DNA from: Muribaculaceae bacterium | GTDB lineage: Bacteria > Bacteroidota > Bacteroidia > Bacteroidales > Muribaculaceae | Assembly: GCA_029058745.1 (NCBI GenBank) | Contig: JAIDXM010000020.1 | Span: forward strand, 16,553-80,552 | Direction of reading: 5' to 3' | Length of the DNA stretch: 64,000 bases | Shown here: one piece after another, positions 18,659-27,112 of the stretch | Layout: every line of letters starts with the position of its first letter | How positions within the stretch are numbered: the first letter of the stretch is position 1 | The notes under the pieces: model-generated | Seen by the model: only the letters and a program-made list of their open reading frames with translations | What the model was told of the DNA's origin: nothing | The model's database searches: none | Position numbers and translations under genes: made by a program

Positions 18659-19660
18659 TTAGTTTGCTGATTCTTGTTGAGAAAAGAGGGCGGCCATCCC
18701 CATTGTCTGGCGGAGATTAATCTCCACTACCGGATTTATACGTCCGTCGTTGGTCGCGAGCATGTCAATGCCAACCGGGCCATCATAATATGGGGATATT
18801 ATCTTATCAAGGGCATTTCGTTGTGCCTCGATTATTTTAATGTCCCATTCATTCGAAAGGCGTTCGATTCTTTTCCAGAGCTGTTGTTGCGTTTCGATTA
18901 TGTTTCCGGCATAACGCCCTGAACCGGTGGTTTGGAAAACGGAAAGTCCGAGGTATTCTGTTTTCCCTCGCCGGCATATCCATTCTGTCGCAAAATCACA
19001 AGACTTGTCGAAAGCCTTTTCAGCCATAATGGAACCTTGTTTTTTGATTCCTCCCGCAATCCATTCGCATAGTCGTGAAGTCGTGAAGTCAGAGGCATGT
19101 ATCACACCTCTTCCAGAACTGCTCCAGGGCATTTTGAAATATGCGTCGCCATGGCGATGTAGGAAGGAAAGGGCGCTTTCCAGACTGTGGCATTCAAGAA
19201 TCGCCGGTATTTCATATCCATCGAGATGTCGGGATATATGTTTCTGCATTTCAAGGGAAGTGCGTCTGTGAGACAATTCACGCAACCGGTCAATCTCGCG
19301 GTCGGATTTTAGAAATTCTTCAGGGATTCCGGATACTCGCATCCTGTGCAACAGTGTGTGGTTCCATCCCCAGGGTCTGATTTCGAAATCAGAGAGTCCC
19401 CCGCCATCGATAATGTCGCGGATTCCACCGACCTCGATTATCTCGATTCTTTTCTGTCTCGCCATGTCATAATGCTCAGAATTGGCAGGCACATGTTCCA
19501 TGGAGTCAACGGCTATGAAGTCGCCACAACCGGCGAATGTCGCGGGAAACAGTTGCATTCGGCGTTTCAGTGTCGCGATTGATGCCGGAGGATTGTAGAG
19601 TCTTGATCCTGTGGCCAGTGCATAGTCAGTCTCAGGATTGAAGTAATGGATGACTTTCAT
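18659..19660 (-). CDS. ATP-grasp-like protein of unknown function
   Basis: I recognise the fold type but not a named function. The 333-residue protein has the KMPWSSSGRGV loop (176-186), which resembles the ATP-grasp lysine and glycine-rich loop, and the C-terminal metal-binding pattern EINLR (E313, N315, R317) preceded by GPVGIDML. These features suggest ATP-dependent ligation of a carboxylate to an amine or thiol. The N-terminal part (FNPETDYALA near 7-16) is not one I can assign. No signal peptide is present. It leads the operon with the Rossmann/DUF2520 and kdsC-like genes. The terminator of rpoZ ends almost at its start codon, and no Shine-Dalgarno sequence is visible. Confidence 0.7.
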   Translation of the reverse strand: MKVIHYFNPETDYALATGSRLYNPPASIATLKRRMQLFPATFAGCGDFIAVDSMEHVPANSEHYDMARQKRIEIIEVGGIRDIIDGGGLSDFEIRPWGWNHTLLHRMRVSGIPEEFLKSDREIDRLRELSHRRTSLEMQKHISRHLDGYEIPAILECHSLESALSFLHRHGDAYFKMPWSSSGRGVIHASDFTTSRLCEWIAGGIKKQGSIMAEKAFDKSCDFATEWICRRGKTEYLGLSVFQTTGSGRYAGNIIETQQQLWKRIERLSNEWDIKIIEAQRNALDKIISPYYDGPVGIDMLATNDGRINPVVEINLRQTMGMAALFSQQESAN

Positions 19661-19661
19661 A

Positions 19662-19693
19662 AAAGAAAAAGCCGGAAAATTTATTCCGGCTTT
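19662..19693 (-). terminator. Terminator of bamD-rpoZ abutting the next start codon
   Basis: AAAGCCGGAA and TTCCGGCTTT (19668-19677, 19684-19693) form a 10-bp stem. Read on the minus strand it is followed by TTTCTTTTATG, whose ATG is the start of the ATP-grasp-like gene, so the U tract ends at the codon itself. Confidence 0.8.
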
Positions 19694-19750
19694 CGGGATT
19701 CGTTATGCATTTCTCCTACGTAGAGGAAGGAATGCTGATAAAACATGGAA

Positions 19751-20086
19751 TCAGTCGTTGAGACGGTCTCTCTCTTTTGCCGGATTGGCGAAATAGAGCT
19801 TATGCTCGATATATTCCTGTGTGGCAATCAATGTTGGCTTCGGCAGTTTCTCATAGAACCTGGAAATCTCAATCTGCTCGCGGTTTTCGGCAACCTCCTC
19901 GAGATTGTCGGTAGAGGCGAATTCCTGGAGTTTTTTCTCAAGTTCCTTTTTCATCTCCACGGCAATCTGGTTGGCGCGTTTTCCTATGATGCAAACGGTC
20001 TCATAGACGTTGCCGGTCTGCTCAGCCATCGCGATCATGTCGCGGGTCACAGTGTTGAGGGGAGCGTTTGTTTTTTTATAATCCAT
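19751..20086 (-). CDS. rpoZ: DNA-directed RNA polymerase omega subunit (Bacteroidetes type)
   Basis: This 111-residue protein begins MDYKKTNAP and contains the short omega core TGNVYETVCIIGKRANQIA (about 24-42), which matches the Rpb6/omega helix that clamps the beta-prime subunit. It continues with the Bacteroidetes-specific tail ISRFYEKLPKPTLIATQEY. Omega helps assembly and stability of RNA polymerase. It is the second gene after bamD (59-bp spacing), an order seen in other Bacteroidales, and is followed by a strong terminator. Confidence 0.9.
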   Translation of the reverse strand: MDYKKTNAPLNTVTRDMIAMAEQTGNVYETVCIIGKRANQIAVEMKKELEKKLQEFASTDNLEEVAENREQIEISRFYEKLPKPTLIATQEYIEHKLYFANPAKERDRLND

Positions 20087-20145
20087 GACGGAGAATATAT
20101 GATTTAGATAAACTTTATTCTTAATGAGAACAACTCAGTCGGGAG

Positions 20146-20946
20146 TTATTCCTGCACATGCTTTCGTGCTATTTCGTAAATGTTGTCAGCTTCCTTACGG
20201 TTCTTGGAATCCGGATAGTTGTTGATGTATGAGAAGTACTCGTCCACAACATCCCTGTATCTGTCAGACTGCCTTTCGTTGACGCTGAGTTTCGCTTCCT
20301 GATATTTCGCTTTCAGCACGAGCAACTCAAAGTCTTCCCTATATTTTGAATAAGGGTATTCTTTAAGGGCATTCTGTGCAGTTATAATCGCAGCCTCATA
20401 ATTGTTGCCGGTGAAGTTTCCAAGGTTGTAATAGAGCTGAGCGTTCTGAAGTTCCTTCAGAGTCAGTTTGTCCTGCATCTCGAAAATAGCGTTCTGGGCG
20501 ATTGTTACACGGTCGCTGTTGGGGAAATAATCGAGAAATCCCTGGAGTTCTTCGATAGCTTTTATAGTCTGGCTCTGGTCGAGCTGAGGGTCCGGGGAAT
20601 CGAGGTAGTAACCATAGCCGGAGTAGAAGCGGGCCAGTTCCGCGAATTTGCCCTTTGGATAGCGGGAATAATATGTTTTGAAATATACTCCCGAGTTGAG
20701 ATAGTCTTTATTCTCATAATACGACATGGCGAGAAGGAACAATGCTTCCTCGCCATTAGGCCCGCCGCGCAGGGGGGTGTAGATGGTCTCCAGAACTGTT
20801 GCGGCCTGGGTGAATTTTCTGTCGTCGAAAGCGCGTTTGGCAAAGTCGAACCTGTAATCGACATCCTTGCTTTTCAGCACTTTGTTGTATTCCCCGCAGG
20901 AGCTTAACAGCAGGAGGGCTGGTATGAAATATAAGAATCTACGCAT
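20146..20946 (-). CDS. bamD: Outer-membrane assembly lipoprotein BamD
   Basis: BamD is the essential lipoprotein of the BAM complex that inserts beta-barrel proteins. The product starts with a lipoprotein signal, MRRFLYF then LLLLSSC, with lipidated Cys17. The rest is made of tetratricopeptide-like helical pairs, including FDFAKRAFDDRKFTQAATVLE and LFLLAMSYYENKDYLNSGVYF, with repeats up to about residue 255. The in-frame TTG at 20949 was rejected in favour of the ATG at 20946, giving 266 residues. The -7 box TAACTTTG lies 20 bp upstream. It is cotranscribed with rpoZ. Confidence 0.93.
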   Translation of the reverse strand: MRRFLYFIPALLLLSSCGEYNKVLKSKDVDYRFDFAKRAFDDRKFTQAATVLETIYTPLRGGPNGEEALFLLAMSYYENKDYLNSGVYFKTYYSRYPKGKFAELARFYSGYGYYLDSPDPQLDQSQTIKAIEELQGFLDYFPNSDRVTIAQNAIFEMQDKLTLKELQNAQLYYNLGNFTGNNYEAAIITAQNALKEYPYSKYREDFELLVLKAKYQEAKLSVNERQSDRYRDVVDEYFSYINNYPDSKNRKEADNIYEIARKHVQE

Positions 20947-20966
20947 CAATTTTACGCTTTGAGGTG

Positions 20967-20974
20967 CAAAGTTA
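20967..20974 (-). promoter_or_regulatory. -7 box of bamD-rpoZ
   Basis: TAACTTTG on the minus strand matches TAnnTTTG and predicts a leader of about 17 nt before the bamD ATG. The region upstream is A/T-rich without an obvious TTTG. Confidence 0.6.
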
Positions 20975-21076
20975 ATAAAAAATCCTAAAAGATGAAAAAA
21001 AGGGAATGCTTCTTTAGAATTATTAAGAATTTAGCTTCGCTTCATTCCTCTCCTTATGTTCTTTGGTGGCGGCTGA

Positions 21077-21109
21077 TTGGTGACGTTAGGATTTTTTTCG
21101 TTAACTTTG
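21077..21109 (+). promoter_or_regulatory. Promoter of the PASTA protein-rluD operon
   Basis: TTG (21077-21079), a 22-bp spacer and TAACTTTG (21102-21109) match the Bacteroidetes consensus. The most upstream in-frame ATG of the next gene (21077) lies inside this promoter and so cannot be the start. Confidence 0.65.
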
Positions 21110-21148
21110 GGGCTTGAAAAGTATAATCAGACCGCTGTCTCTCCAGAG

Positions 21149-21934
21149 ATGCCGATTCTCTGTAGGTGGCGGAATCAAAATATCAGAGCATTGAAACAAA
21201 AAAGCAACCGCAAACCGGAAGGGGATGGGTTCATATCGCGTCATCCTGTCCTCGCCAACGTGATAGTGATTGTCATTGTGGCATTCCTTGGCCTTTGGAT
21301 AGTGTATCTTTCATTGCAGCTTTTCACACGGCATGGAGAGCGTGATGTAGTTCCGAAAGTCGAGAACATGTCATACACTGAAGCCATAAAGGTTCTTCAT
21401 GGCAAGGGTTTCCGTATCGACATACGGGATTCCTTGTACAAGGATGATGTGAACCCCGGTTATGTCATAGAGCAGTTCCCAAAATCGGGGGCTTCCGTAA
21501 AGCCGGGACGAAAGATATTTCTTTATATAAATGCCGTACACCCCAAGGAGGTTGTCATTGACGATGACAATAATCCGAGGGAGGACGCGTTGAAGAGTTT
21601 CTCGTTCCGCCAGGGTATGGCCAGACTTGAGGAACTTGGGTTCAAGGATATAAAGGTGATGAAAGTGCTTGGCGACAACGATTGTATCGTGAAGGTCACG
21701 GCTAATGGCCGGGTCGTTAAGAAAACCGAAAAGGTGCCGGTGAACGCCAGAATTGTTGTGGAGGTTTATGACGGACGCCTGGGAGCACTGAGAGATTCTT
21801 TGCAGAACGAGGAGTATGTTCGCTATGTCACGGAGGGAGACACTTCATTGTCGGATGGTGATGACGAAGTTTTTCCTCAGGAGGACAGTAGAGATGCTGA
21901 CAATTCCGAGGATGACCCTGTTTTCATTGAATGA
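21149..21934 (+). CDS. Membrane-anchored PASTA domain protein
   Basis: The protein has a short basic cytoplasmic tail, one transmembrane helix (about 37-58, VIVIVIVAFLGLWIVYLSLQ), and two PASTA-like domains: VVPKVENMSYTEAIKVL onward (about 68-130) and SFRQGMARLEELGF onward (about 150-210), then an acidic tail. PASTA domains usually bind peptidoglycan or beta-lactams; here they face the periplasm and no kinase domain is present. The first ATG (21077) lies within the promoter, so the ATG at 21149 (261 residues) was chosen; a TTG at about 21191 is an alternative. The stop overlaps the rluD start by 4 bp, as is common for this pair in Bacteroidales. Confidence 0.8.
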   Translation: MPILCRWRNQNIRALKQKSNRKPEGDGFISRHPVLANVIVIVIVAFLGLWIVYLSLQLFTRHGERDVVPKVENMSYTEAIKVLHGKGFRIDIRDSLYKDDVNPGYVIEQFPKSGASVKPGRKIFLYINAVHPKEVVIDDDNNPREDALKSFSFRQGMARLEELGFKDIKVMKVLGDNDCIVKVTANGRVVKKTEKVPVNARIVVEVYDGRLGALRDSLQNEEYVRYVTEGDTSLSDGDDEVFPQEDSRDADNSEDDPVFIE

Positions 21935-23049
21935 TTGATACACGTCATATGGAATATATCACAAACGAAGTGAATTTGGCGCCCGGAGACGACTCCGGTG
22001 CCGTTGAGGTGGAATCCCTGGAAGAACCCTCATATGTGGCGGCAGACGGACGTGAGATGTATGAGCATTTCCGGTTTGTGGCCGACAAGGGGCAGCAAAT
22101 GATACGTGTTGACAAGTTTCTTGTCGATAGGATGGAGAAGACATCTCGCAACAGAATCCAGCAGGCGGCGGATGCCGGATGTGTAATAGTCAACGGGAAG
22201 GCGGCAAAATCGAGTTATAAGGTCAAGCCCGGTGATGTCGTGAGCATCGTCATGGACCGTCCCCGGTATGAATGTGAGATAATAGCGGAAGACATCCCGT
22301 TGAAGATTGTATATGAAGATTCTGAACTCCTGGTGGTTGACAAGCCGGCAGGACTCGTGGTGCATCCGGGACATGGAAACTACAGCGGCACCCTTGTCAA
22401 TGCCCTGGCATGGCATTTCAAGGACAATCCGGATTATGATGTCAGTGATCCAAGACTTGGTCTCGTGCATCGCATAGACAAGGATACGTCGGGCTTGCTT
22501 GTGGTGGCTAAGACTCCGGAGGCCAAGACTCATCTCGGGAACCAGTTTTTCCATAAGACCACGCGCCGCGAATACGTGGCGGTGGTGTGGGGTGATTTCG
22601 ATTCAGATGCAGGCACTATCACAGGCAACATCGCGAGGAATCCGAAAAACAAGCTGCAGATGGCGGTGACGGGCGACCCTGAGGTGGGGAAACATGCGGT
22701 GACTCATTTCAGAGTCCTGGAGCGTTTCGGATATGTCACTGTTGTGAAATGTGTGCTTGAGACGGGGCGGACACATCAGATAAGGGTACACATGCTCAGT
22801 AAGGGGCATCCCTTGTTCAATGATTCCCGATATGGAGGCGACCGTATCCTGAAAGGCACCACATTTGCGAAATATCGTCAGTTTGTCGAGAATTGCTTCC
22901 AGGCATGTCCGCGTCAGGCCCTTCATGCCAGGACACTCGGTTTCGTGCATCCCTCCACGGGCAAGGAGATGGATTTTGAGTCGCCGATACCGGAAGACAT
23001 GGCTTCCCTGATAGAGAAGTGGCGGGCATATCGCTCAAACTCTGTCTAA
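21931..23049 (+). CDS. rluD: RluA family 23S rRNA pseudouridine synthase (RluD-like)
   Basis: The enzyme converts uridines to pseudouridine, in RluD at the helix 69 loop of 23S rRNA. An S4 RNA-binding domain (about 55-110, RVDKFLVDRMEKTSRNRIQQ) is followed by the catalytic domain with VVDKPAGLVVHPG and the signature HRIDKDTSGL with catalytic D183, and the later RTHQIRVHM segment. At 372 residues it is slightly longer than usual because of a roughly 45-residue N-terminal extension. RluD is the best guess among RluA/C/D because of the S4 domain and the HPGHGN motif. It is translationally coupled to the PASTA gene. Confidence 0.9.
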   Translation: MIDTRHMEYITNEVNLAPGDDSGAVEVESLEEPSYVAADGREMYEHFRFVADKGQQMIRVDKFLVDRMEKTSRNRIQQAADAGCVIVNGKAAKSSYKVKPGDVVSIVMDRPRYECEIIAEDIPLKIVYEDSELLVVDKPAGLVVHPGHGNYSGTLVNALAWHFKDNPDYDVSDPRLGLVHRIDKDTSGLLVVAKTPEAKTHLGNQFFHKTTRREYVAVVWGDFDSDAGTITGNIARNPKNKLQMAVTGDPEVGKHAVTHFRVLERFGYVTVVKCVLETGRTHQIRVHMLSKGHPLFNDSRYGGDRILKGTTFAKYRQFVENCFQACPRQALHARTLGFVHPSTGKEMDFESPIPEDMASLIEKWRAYRSNSV

Positions 23050-23097
23050 TTGGATTTTTTTATTTCTCCGGATGTTTTAATTTCGATAGTTTAGCAT

Positions 23098-23105
23098 TAA
23101 CTTTG
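23098..23105 (+). promoter_or_regulatory. -7 box upstream of the acyltransferase gene
   Basis: TAACTTTG matches TAnnTTTG, 57 bp before the start codon. The upstream region is T-rich without a clean TTTG at the expected distance. Confidence 0.6.
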
Positions 23106-23161
23106 CAAACGAGAACGTCTCCCATACCAAGGGGAGAATGAGAAGAATAAACTGAAACGTA

Positions 23162-24337
23162 ATGAGTCAACAAGAATATAATTTCAGTGACATCGCTCCA
23201 TACGATGATTCCGAGTTCCATTCAAGGATGGAGCAATTGGTCAAAGAGCCGGGCTTCCTTCATGCCGTCAACTACACGATGCCTCCGGAGGATGTGCCGT
23301 CTTTGATAGAGGAGCTTCTCAAGATAGAGAACAAGCATGATTTCCAGACACGGATAATGTTCCCTTTTCTGGAGATGCTTGCCAAGACCACGACGTCGGG
23401 TATAAGTCTGGGGGGTGTGAAATATCTTAACCCGTCTTTGAGCTATACCTTTATCACCAATCACCGGGACATTGTCCTTGACGCGTCGTTCCTGAATCTG
23501 GCGTTTCTCCGGCGGGGATTCCCGACTTCGGAGGTTGCCATAGGGAATAATCTTCTCATCTACGATTGGATTACCGATCTTGTCAGACTTAACAAGAGTT
23601 TTATAGTGAAGCGCAATACAGGACTCCGTGAGGGGCTTGAGGCGGCCAAGAAGCTTTCGGCGTATATTCACTATTGCATACTTGACAAGCATGAGTCGGT
23701 ATGGATTGCGCAAAGGGAGGGGAGAGCTAAAGACAGCAGCGACCATACCCAGGACTCGCTTGTGAAGATGCTCGCGCTTGGCGGTCAAGGCCCTTTTATA
23801 GACAAGGTTAAGGAAATCAACCTTATGCCGGTGTGTATATCTTATGAGTATGATCCCAACGACTATCTAAAGGCTAAGGAGTTCCTGATGAGGAAGCGTA
23901 ATCCTGACTACAAGAAGTCGCAACGCGATGACCTCTTTTCTATGGAGACCGGATTGTTGCAGTTTAAAGGGAAGGTGCATTTCCAGCTCACTCCACGAAT
24001 AAACAGTAAACTCGAGCAGATTGGCGATTTCAGCGACAATAACCGGGCTGCCAAGCATGTGGGGTGTCTTATAGACCAGGCGATACACAGAAGCTATGAG
24101 ATTTTCGACATCAATTATGTGGCGTTCGACCTTCTCCACGACACAGGGCGATTCGCGCGGAAGTATTCACCTGAGAAGAAGTTCGAGGTGGTGGATTATT
24201 TCAATCGCCAGCTCGACAAGGTTGATGTGGAAGACATCACGACGCAAGAGAGGGAATATATGTGGCAGATGATGCTCACGATGTATTCCAATCCGTTGCG
24301 CAACAAACTCCGTTCTCTTCTCGGAGGAATGGAATAA
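23162..24337 (+). CDS. 1-acyl-sn-glycerol-3-phosphate acyltransferase-like protein
   Basis: This 391-residue protein carries the glycerolipid acyltransferase motifs: block I as TNHRDIVLD (H101, D107) and block III as REGRAKDSS near 185. It lacks a clear transmembrane helix and is larger than PlsC, so it resembles the PlsB/GPAT-like acyltransferases of Bacteroidetes. It probably acylates a glycerol-phosphate or related lipid intermediate at the cytoplasmic face of the membrane; the precise acceptor is not evident. H to D spacing is five residues, compared with four in the classical HX4D box, which is worth noting. Its own promoter precedes it, and the metallophosphoesterase gene follows 27 bp downstream. 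Confidence 0.78.
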   Translation: MSQQEYNFSDIAPYDDSEFHSRMEQLVKEPGFLHAVNYTMPPEDVPSLIEELLKIENKHDFQTRIMFPFLEMLAKTTTSGISLGGVKYLNPSLSYTFITNHRDIVLDASFLNLAFLRRGFPTSEVAIGNNLLIYDWITDLVRLNKSFIVKRNTGLREGLEAAKKLSAYIHYCILDKHESVWIAQREGRAKDSSDHTQDSLVKMLALGGQGPFIDKVKEINLMPVCISYEYDPNDYLKAKEFLMRKRNPDYKKSQRDDLFSMETGLLQFKGKVHFQLTPRINSKLEQIGDFSDNNRAAKHVGCLIDQAIHRSYEIFDINYVAFDLLHDTGRFARKYSPEKKFEVVDYFNRQLDKVDVEDITTQEREYMWQMMLTMYSNPLRNKLRSLLGGME

Positions 24338-24364
24338 TCCATACATGACAAAACAGTTTTGAAT

Positions 24365-25600
24365 ATGAGGATTCCTTTGGTACTCGCTCTTGTCTTGATA
24401 GCGCTCAGTGTGCTGATTGACATATATATTACCCGTGACGTGAGAAAAAGCACACGCCGGGATGTATGGTGGAAAGGCTATCTTGTTTCGGCGGTATTAT
24501 GCTGGATATTCATTATAGTCGTGCTTTGTCTTCCCAAAAGGTCGGAGTCATCGGGCATTATTCCTGTGATGTGGATGCTCTATTCCTATCTTTCGTTCTA
24601 TGCGTCTAAGCTGGTTTATGTGGTGGTGTCGCTTGTCGGAAGGCTTTTGAGAAGAGTCTGCGGATTCCGTGTGAAATGGCATCCCGCGCAGTGGGTTGGA
24701 TTTTTCGCCGCCTTGGGAGTGCTTGCCATGATGTGGGTGGGGATTGTCTTCACAAGACGCAATATCGTGGTGAACGACGTGGTTATATCCTCTCCTAAGA
24801 TACCTGTTGCGTTCAACGGTTACACTATTGCTCAGATAAGCGACCTCCATGTCGGGACATGGGGAAACGACACCACTTTCATATCAACGCTGGTGGATTC
24901 TGTGAATTCGCTGCATCCGGACCTCATAGTCTTCACCGGAGATATAGTCAACCGCAAGACTGATGAGCTTGCTCCGTTCAAAGGAGTATTGTCACGGCTA
25001 AAGGCAAAAGACGGGGTGCTCTCAATTCTCGGGAATCACGACTATGGCGATTATGTGGATTGGAGTAGTCCGGACGACCGTACTGCCAACAATCTCCTTC
25101 TCGCTCAAAATCAGGCGCAGATGGGGTGGACGCTCATGAACAATGAGCGCAGGTTTATCTCAAGAGGCAACGACAGTATAATGGTGATTGGAGTGGAGAA
25201 TTGGGGAGATCCCCCTTTCCCGGTCTATGGAGACCTTGAGAAGGCGTTGAGTTCTTCTGTTGATTCCATATATCATCAGAACGACCGCCGGTTCAAGATT
25301 CTGCTTACCCACAATCCTGAGCATTGGAATCAGATTGTGTCTCACACGACGAATATAGACCTTTCTTTGGCTGGCCATACGCATGCAATGCAGATGATGC
25401 TTCAGTTCGGCAAATGGAAATGGTCGCCGGCCCGTTATCGCTATGATCAGTGGGGTGGATTATATGAGAGGCTGAACGATAATGGCCAACTGTCCAGGCT
25501 CTATGTAAATATAGGGGCCGGTGAAGTAGGAATGCCGTCGAGACTTCTGTCGGCATATCCGGAAATAACACTGTTGACATTGAGACATCAAGGAAATTAA
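24365..25600 (+). CDS. Membrane-anchored metallophosphoesterase
   Basis: The N-terminal third has about four transmembrane helices (near 3-20, 36-55, 63-85 and 100-125). The rest is a calcineurin-like phosphoesterase with ISDLHVG, FTGDIVNRK, LGNHDYG, LLTHNPEHW and AGHTHAMQ supplying the two-metal site. It resembles the YkuE/YpbG-type proteins of Bacteroidetes; substrates are unknown and UDP-diacylglucosamine or a membrane phosphoester are only possibilities. An in-frame TTG at 24359 precedes the ATG at 24365, and the ATG was chosen (412 residues including this Met to the stop at 25600, about 411 amino acids). folK follows 7 bp downstream, so they are probably cotranscribed. Confidence 0.85.
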   Translation: MRIPLVLALVLIALSVLIDIYITRDVRKSTRRDVWWKGYLVSAVLCWIFIIVVLCLPKRSESSGIIPVMWMLYSYLSFYASKLVYVVVSLVGRLLRRVCGFRVKWHPAQWVGFFAALGVLAMMWVGIVFTRRNIVVNDVVISSPKIPVAFNGYTIAQISDLHVGTWGNDTTFISTLVDSVNSLHPDLIVFTGDIVNRKTDELAPFKGVLSRLKAKDGVLSILGNHDYGDYVDWSSPDDRTANNLLLAQNQAQMGWTLMNNERRFISRGNDSIMVIGVENWGDPPFPVYGDLEKALSSSVDSIYHQNDRRFKILLTHNPEHWNQIVSHTTNIDLSLAGHTHAMQMMLQFGKWKWSPARYRYDQWGGLYERLNDNGQLSRLYVNIGAGEVGMPSRLLSAYPEITLLTLRHQGN

Positions 25601-25607
25601 AAACGTT

Positions 25608-26018
25608 ATGGATGGCGTGTTGGTGTTTCTTGGAGTTGGCTCAAACTGCGGACAAAAGGAGTGTGCCGTGAGGGAGGCCATAGCCTGGCTTGGGAATATA
25701 CTCCTCGACGCATGCAGTTCTGATGTCTATGAGACTCACCCTGTGGGACATGTGGGGGATAATTACATGAATGCTGTAGTCGCGGGTTATTCTAAGGAAA
25801 CGGTCGAGCAACTGAACAGCAGATGCAAGGCATATGAGCTTACCCATGGAAGAGATGACGAGGCTCGCCGTCTCAATCGTGTCCCGATTGACATAGACAT
25901 AGTGGTGGCAGGTGGAAACGTGCTCCGGAAGAGGGATTTCAGCAACTGCTTTTTTCGGAAAGGTTACGATGAGATACTTTCCGTGATGCCTGTTCAGTAT
26001 CTTGAGGCTCTGCGATAG
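25608..26018 (+). CDS. folK: HPPK-like 2-amino-4-hydroxy-6-hydroxymethyldihydropteridine pyrophosphokinase
   Basis: HPPK transfers pyrophosphate from ATP to 6-hydroxymethyl-7,8-dihydropterin in folate synthesis. Visible marks are the start VFLGVGSN, the YETHPVGH segment, NYMNAVVAGY, and the metal-binding RVPIDIDIVVAGG that corresponds to the RPxDIDIL motif (Val in place of Arg here). At 136 residues it is a little shorter than E. coli HPPK (159). The deviations make it a divergent HPPK, so function is likely but not certain. Its 3' end overlaps the convergent lptG-like gene by 25 bp. Confidence 0.82.
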   Translation: MDGVLVFLGVGSNCGQKECAVREAIAWLGNILLDACSSDVYETHPVGHVGDNYMNAVVAGYSKETVEQLNSRCKAYELTHGRDDEARRLNRVPIDIDIVVAGGNVLRKRDFSNCFFRKGYDEILSVMPVQYLEALR

Positions 26019-27088
26019 AGATATATTCCGATGCCGAGATAGACGAGGTTTGGAATCTCCATTGCAATGAATGGGGATGTGAGTCCTGAGATGGCGAAAG
26101 AACTTGTCACGGTGGAGAATAGGATATAACTGAAACTCAGGGCAAGTCCGATGCCGATGTTAAGACCCATGCCCCCTTTGGCTTTACGTGATGACAGCGA
26201 CATTCCGATAAGTGTGAGAATGAATGCGGCGGCGGTGGCGGCAATCCTTTTCTCTTTCTCGATTTCAAATGCCTTGATATTCGCCACTCCTCTCTGTTTC
26301 TGTTTCTCGATATATTCCGATAGCTGCGGTGTGGTCAGCGTCTCTTGATCGTTGACGGAAATCATAAAATCACGCGGTTCAAACGGTATGATTGTGTCGA
26401 TAGAGCTTCCTTTAGTGATTTTCTCTTTCATACCGTCAAAATCGCGGGTCATATAATCAGACAGAATCCAATGATACATCCTTGTGGTGTCATATCGGGC
26501 GATTGACGCGGTGGTGCGCGACATAAGTTCCTTTCCCTCGAAATGGTCAAGAGAGAACCTGTAGCCAGTCTTGTTGCTGTTTTCGAAACGCCCGATATAT
26601 GCCATAACGCCAGGCGCTACCTGCAACTGCACATTGACGTTGCTTTCCACCCGCTTGTTTTTCACATATTTGTTTGTATAGGCGATCCGTTTGATATTCG
26701 TGGGAGGAATCAGGTAATTGTTGAGTACGAATGTCCCTGCGGCGATAATGGCGGCGCCTATCATATATGGCCTCAGAAGTCTGGAGAAACTCACCCCGCT
26801 TGAAAGGATGGCGATTATCTCTGAATTTCCGGCCATTTTCGATGTGAAGAAAATCACGGAGATGAAAACGAAGAGCGGAGACAACTGCAGACCCAGAAAT
26901 GGGAGAAACGACAAGAAATAGTCGAAGACAGTCTCTCCGATAGGGGCATTCAGGAATGCGTCGAGTTTCTCGGTGATGTCAAACATGGCAATCACGGCAA
27001 GCATCAGCAGCAACGTGAGCATGAATGTGCCGAGAAACTGTCGGAGAATATATCTGTCGAGTATTTGAAGCTTGAATGGATTGGCCAT
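25994..27088 (-). CDS. LptF/LptG family permease (LptG-like)
   Basis: LptF and LptG form the inner-membrane pair of the LPS export ABC transporter LptB2FG. The 364 residues show the typical YjgP/YjgQ layout: three transmembrane helices at the N-terminus (about 15-40, 55-80, 98-120), a periplasmic beta-jellyroll middle (about 125-265), and three helices at the C-terminus (about 275-360, with the GMSLSSRKAKGG loop). The start ILDRYILRQFLGTF is characteristic. Which of LptF or LptG it is cannot be settled from this copy alone. It follows tgt with 24 bp between them, and overlaps folK at its 3' end. Confidence 0.88.
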   Translation of the reverse strand: MANPFKLQILDRYILRQFLGTFMLTLLLMLAVIAMFDITEKLDAFLNAPIGETVFDYFLSFLPFLGLQLSPLFVFISVIFFTSKMAGNSEIIAILSSGVSFSRLLRPYMIGAAIIAAGTFVLNNYLIPPTNIKRIAYTNKYVKNKRVESNVNVQLQVAPGVMAYIGRFENSNKTGYRFSLDHFEGKELMSRTTASIARYDTTRMYHWILSDYMTRDFDGMKEKITKGSSIDTIIPFEPRDFMISVNDQETLTTPQLSEYIEKQKQRGVANIKAFEIEKEKRIAATAAAFILTLIGMSLSSRKAKGGMGLNIGIGLALSFSYILFSTVTSSFAISGLTSPFIAMEIPNLVYLGIGIYLYRRASRY

Positions 27089-27112
27089 CTGACAGGTGTT
27101 TGTTGAAAAGGT

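Noticed and set aside
21077..21148. Extended N-terminus of the PASTA protein
   Set aside because: The ATG overlaps the -33 element and the residues are not those of a signal or cytoplasmic tail of the family.
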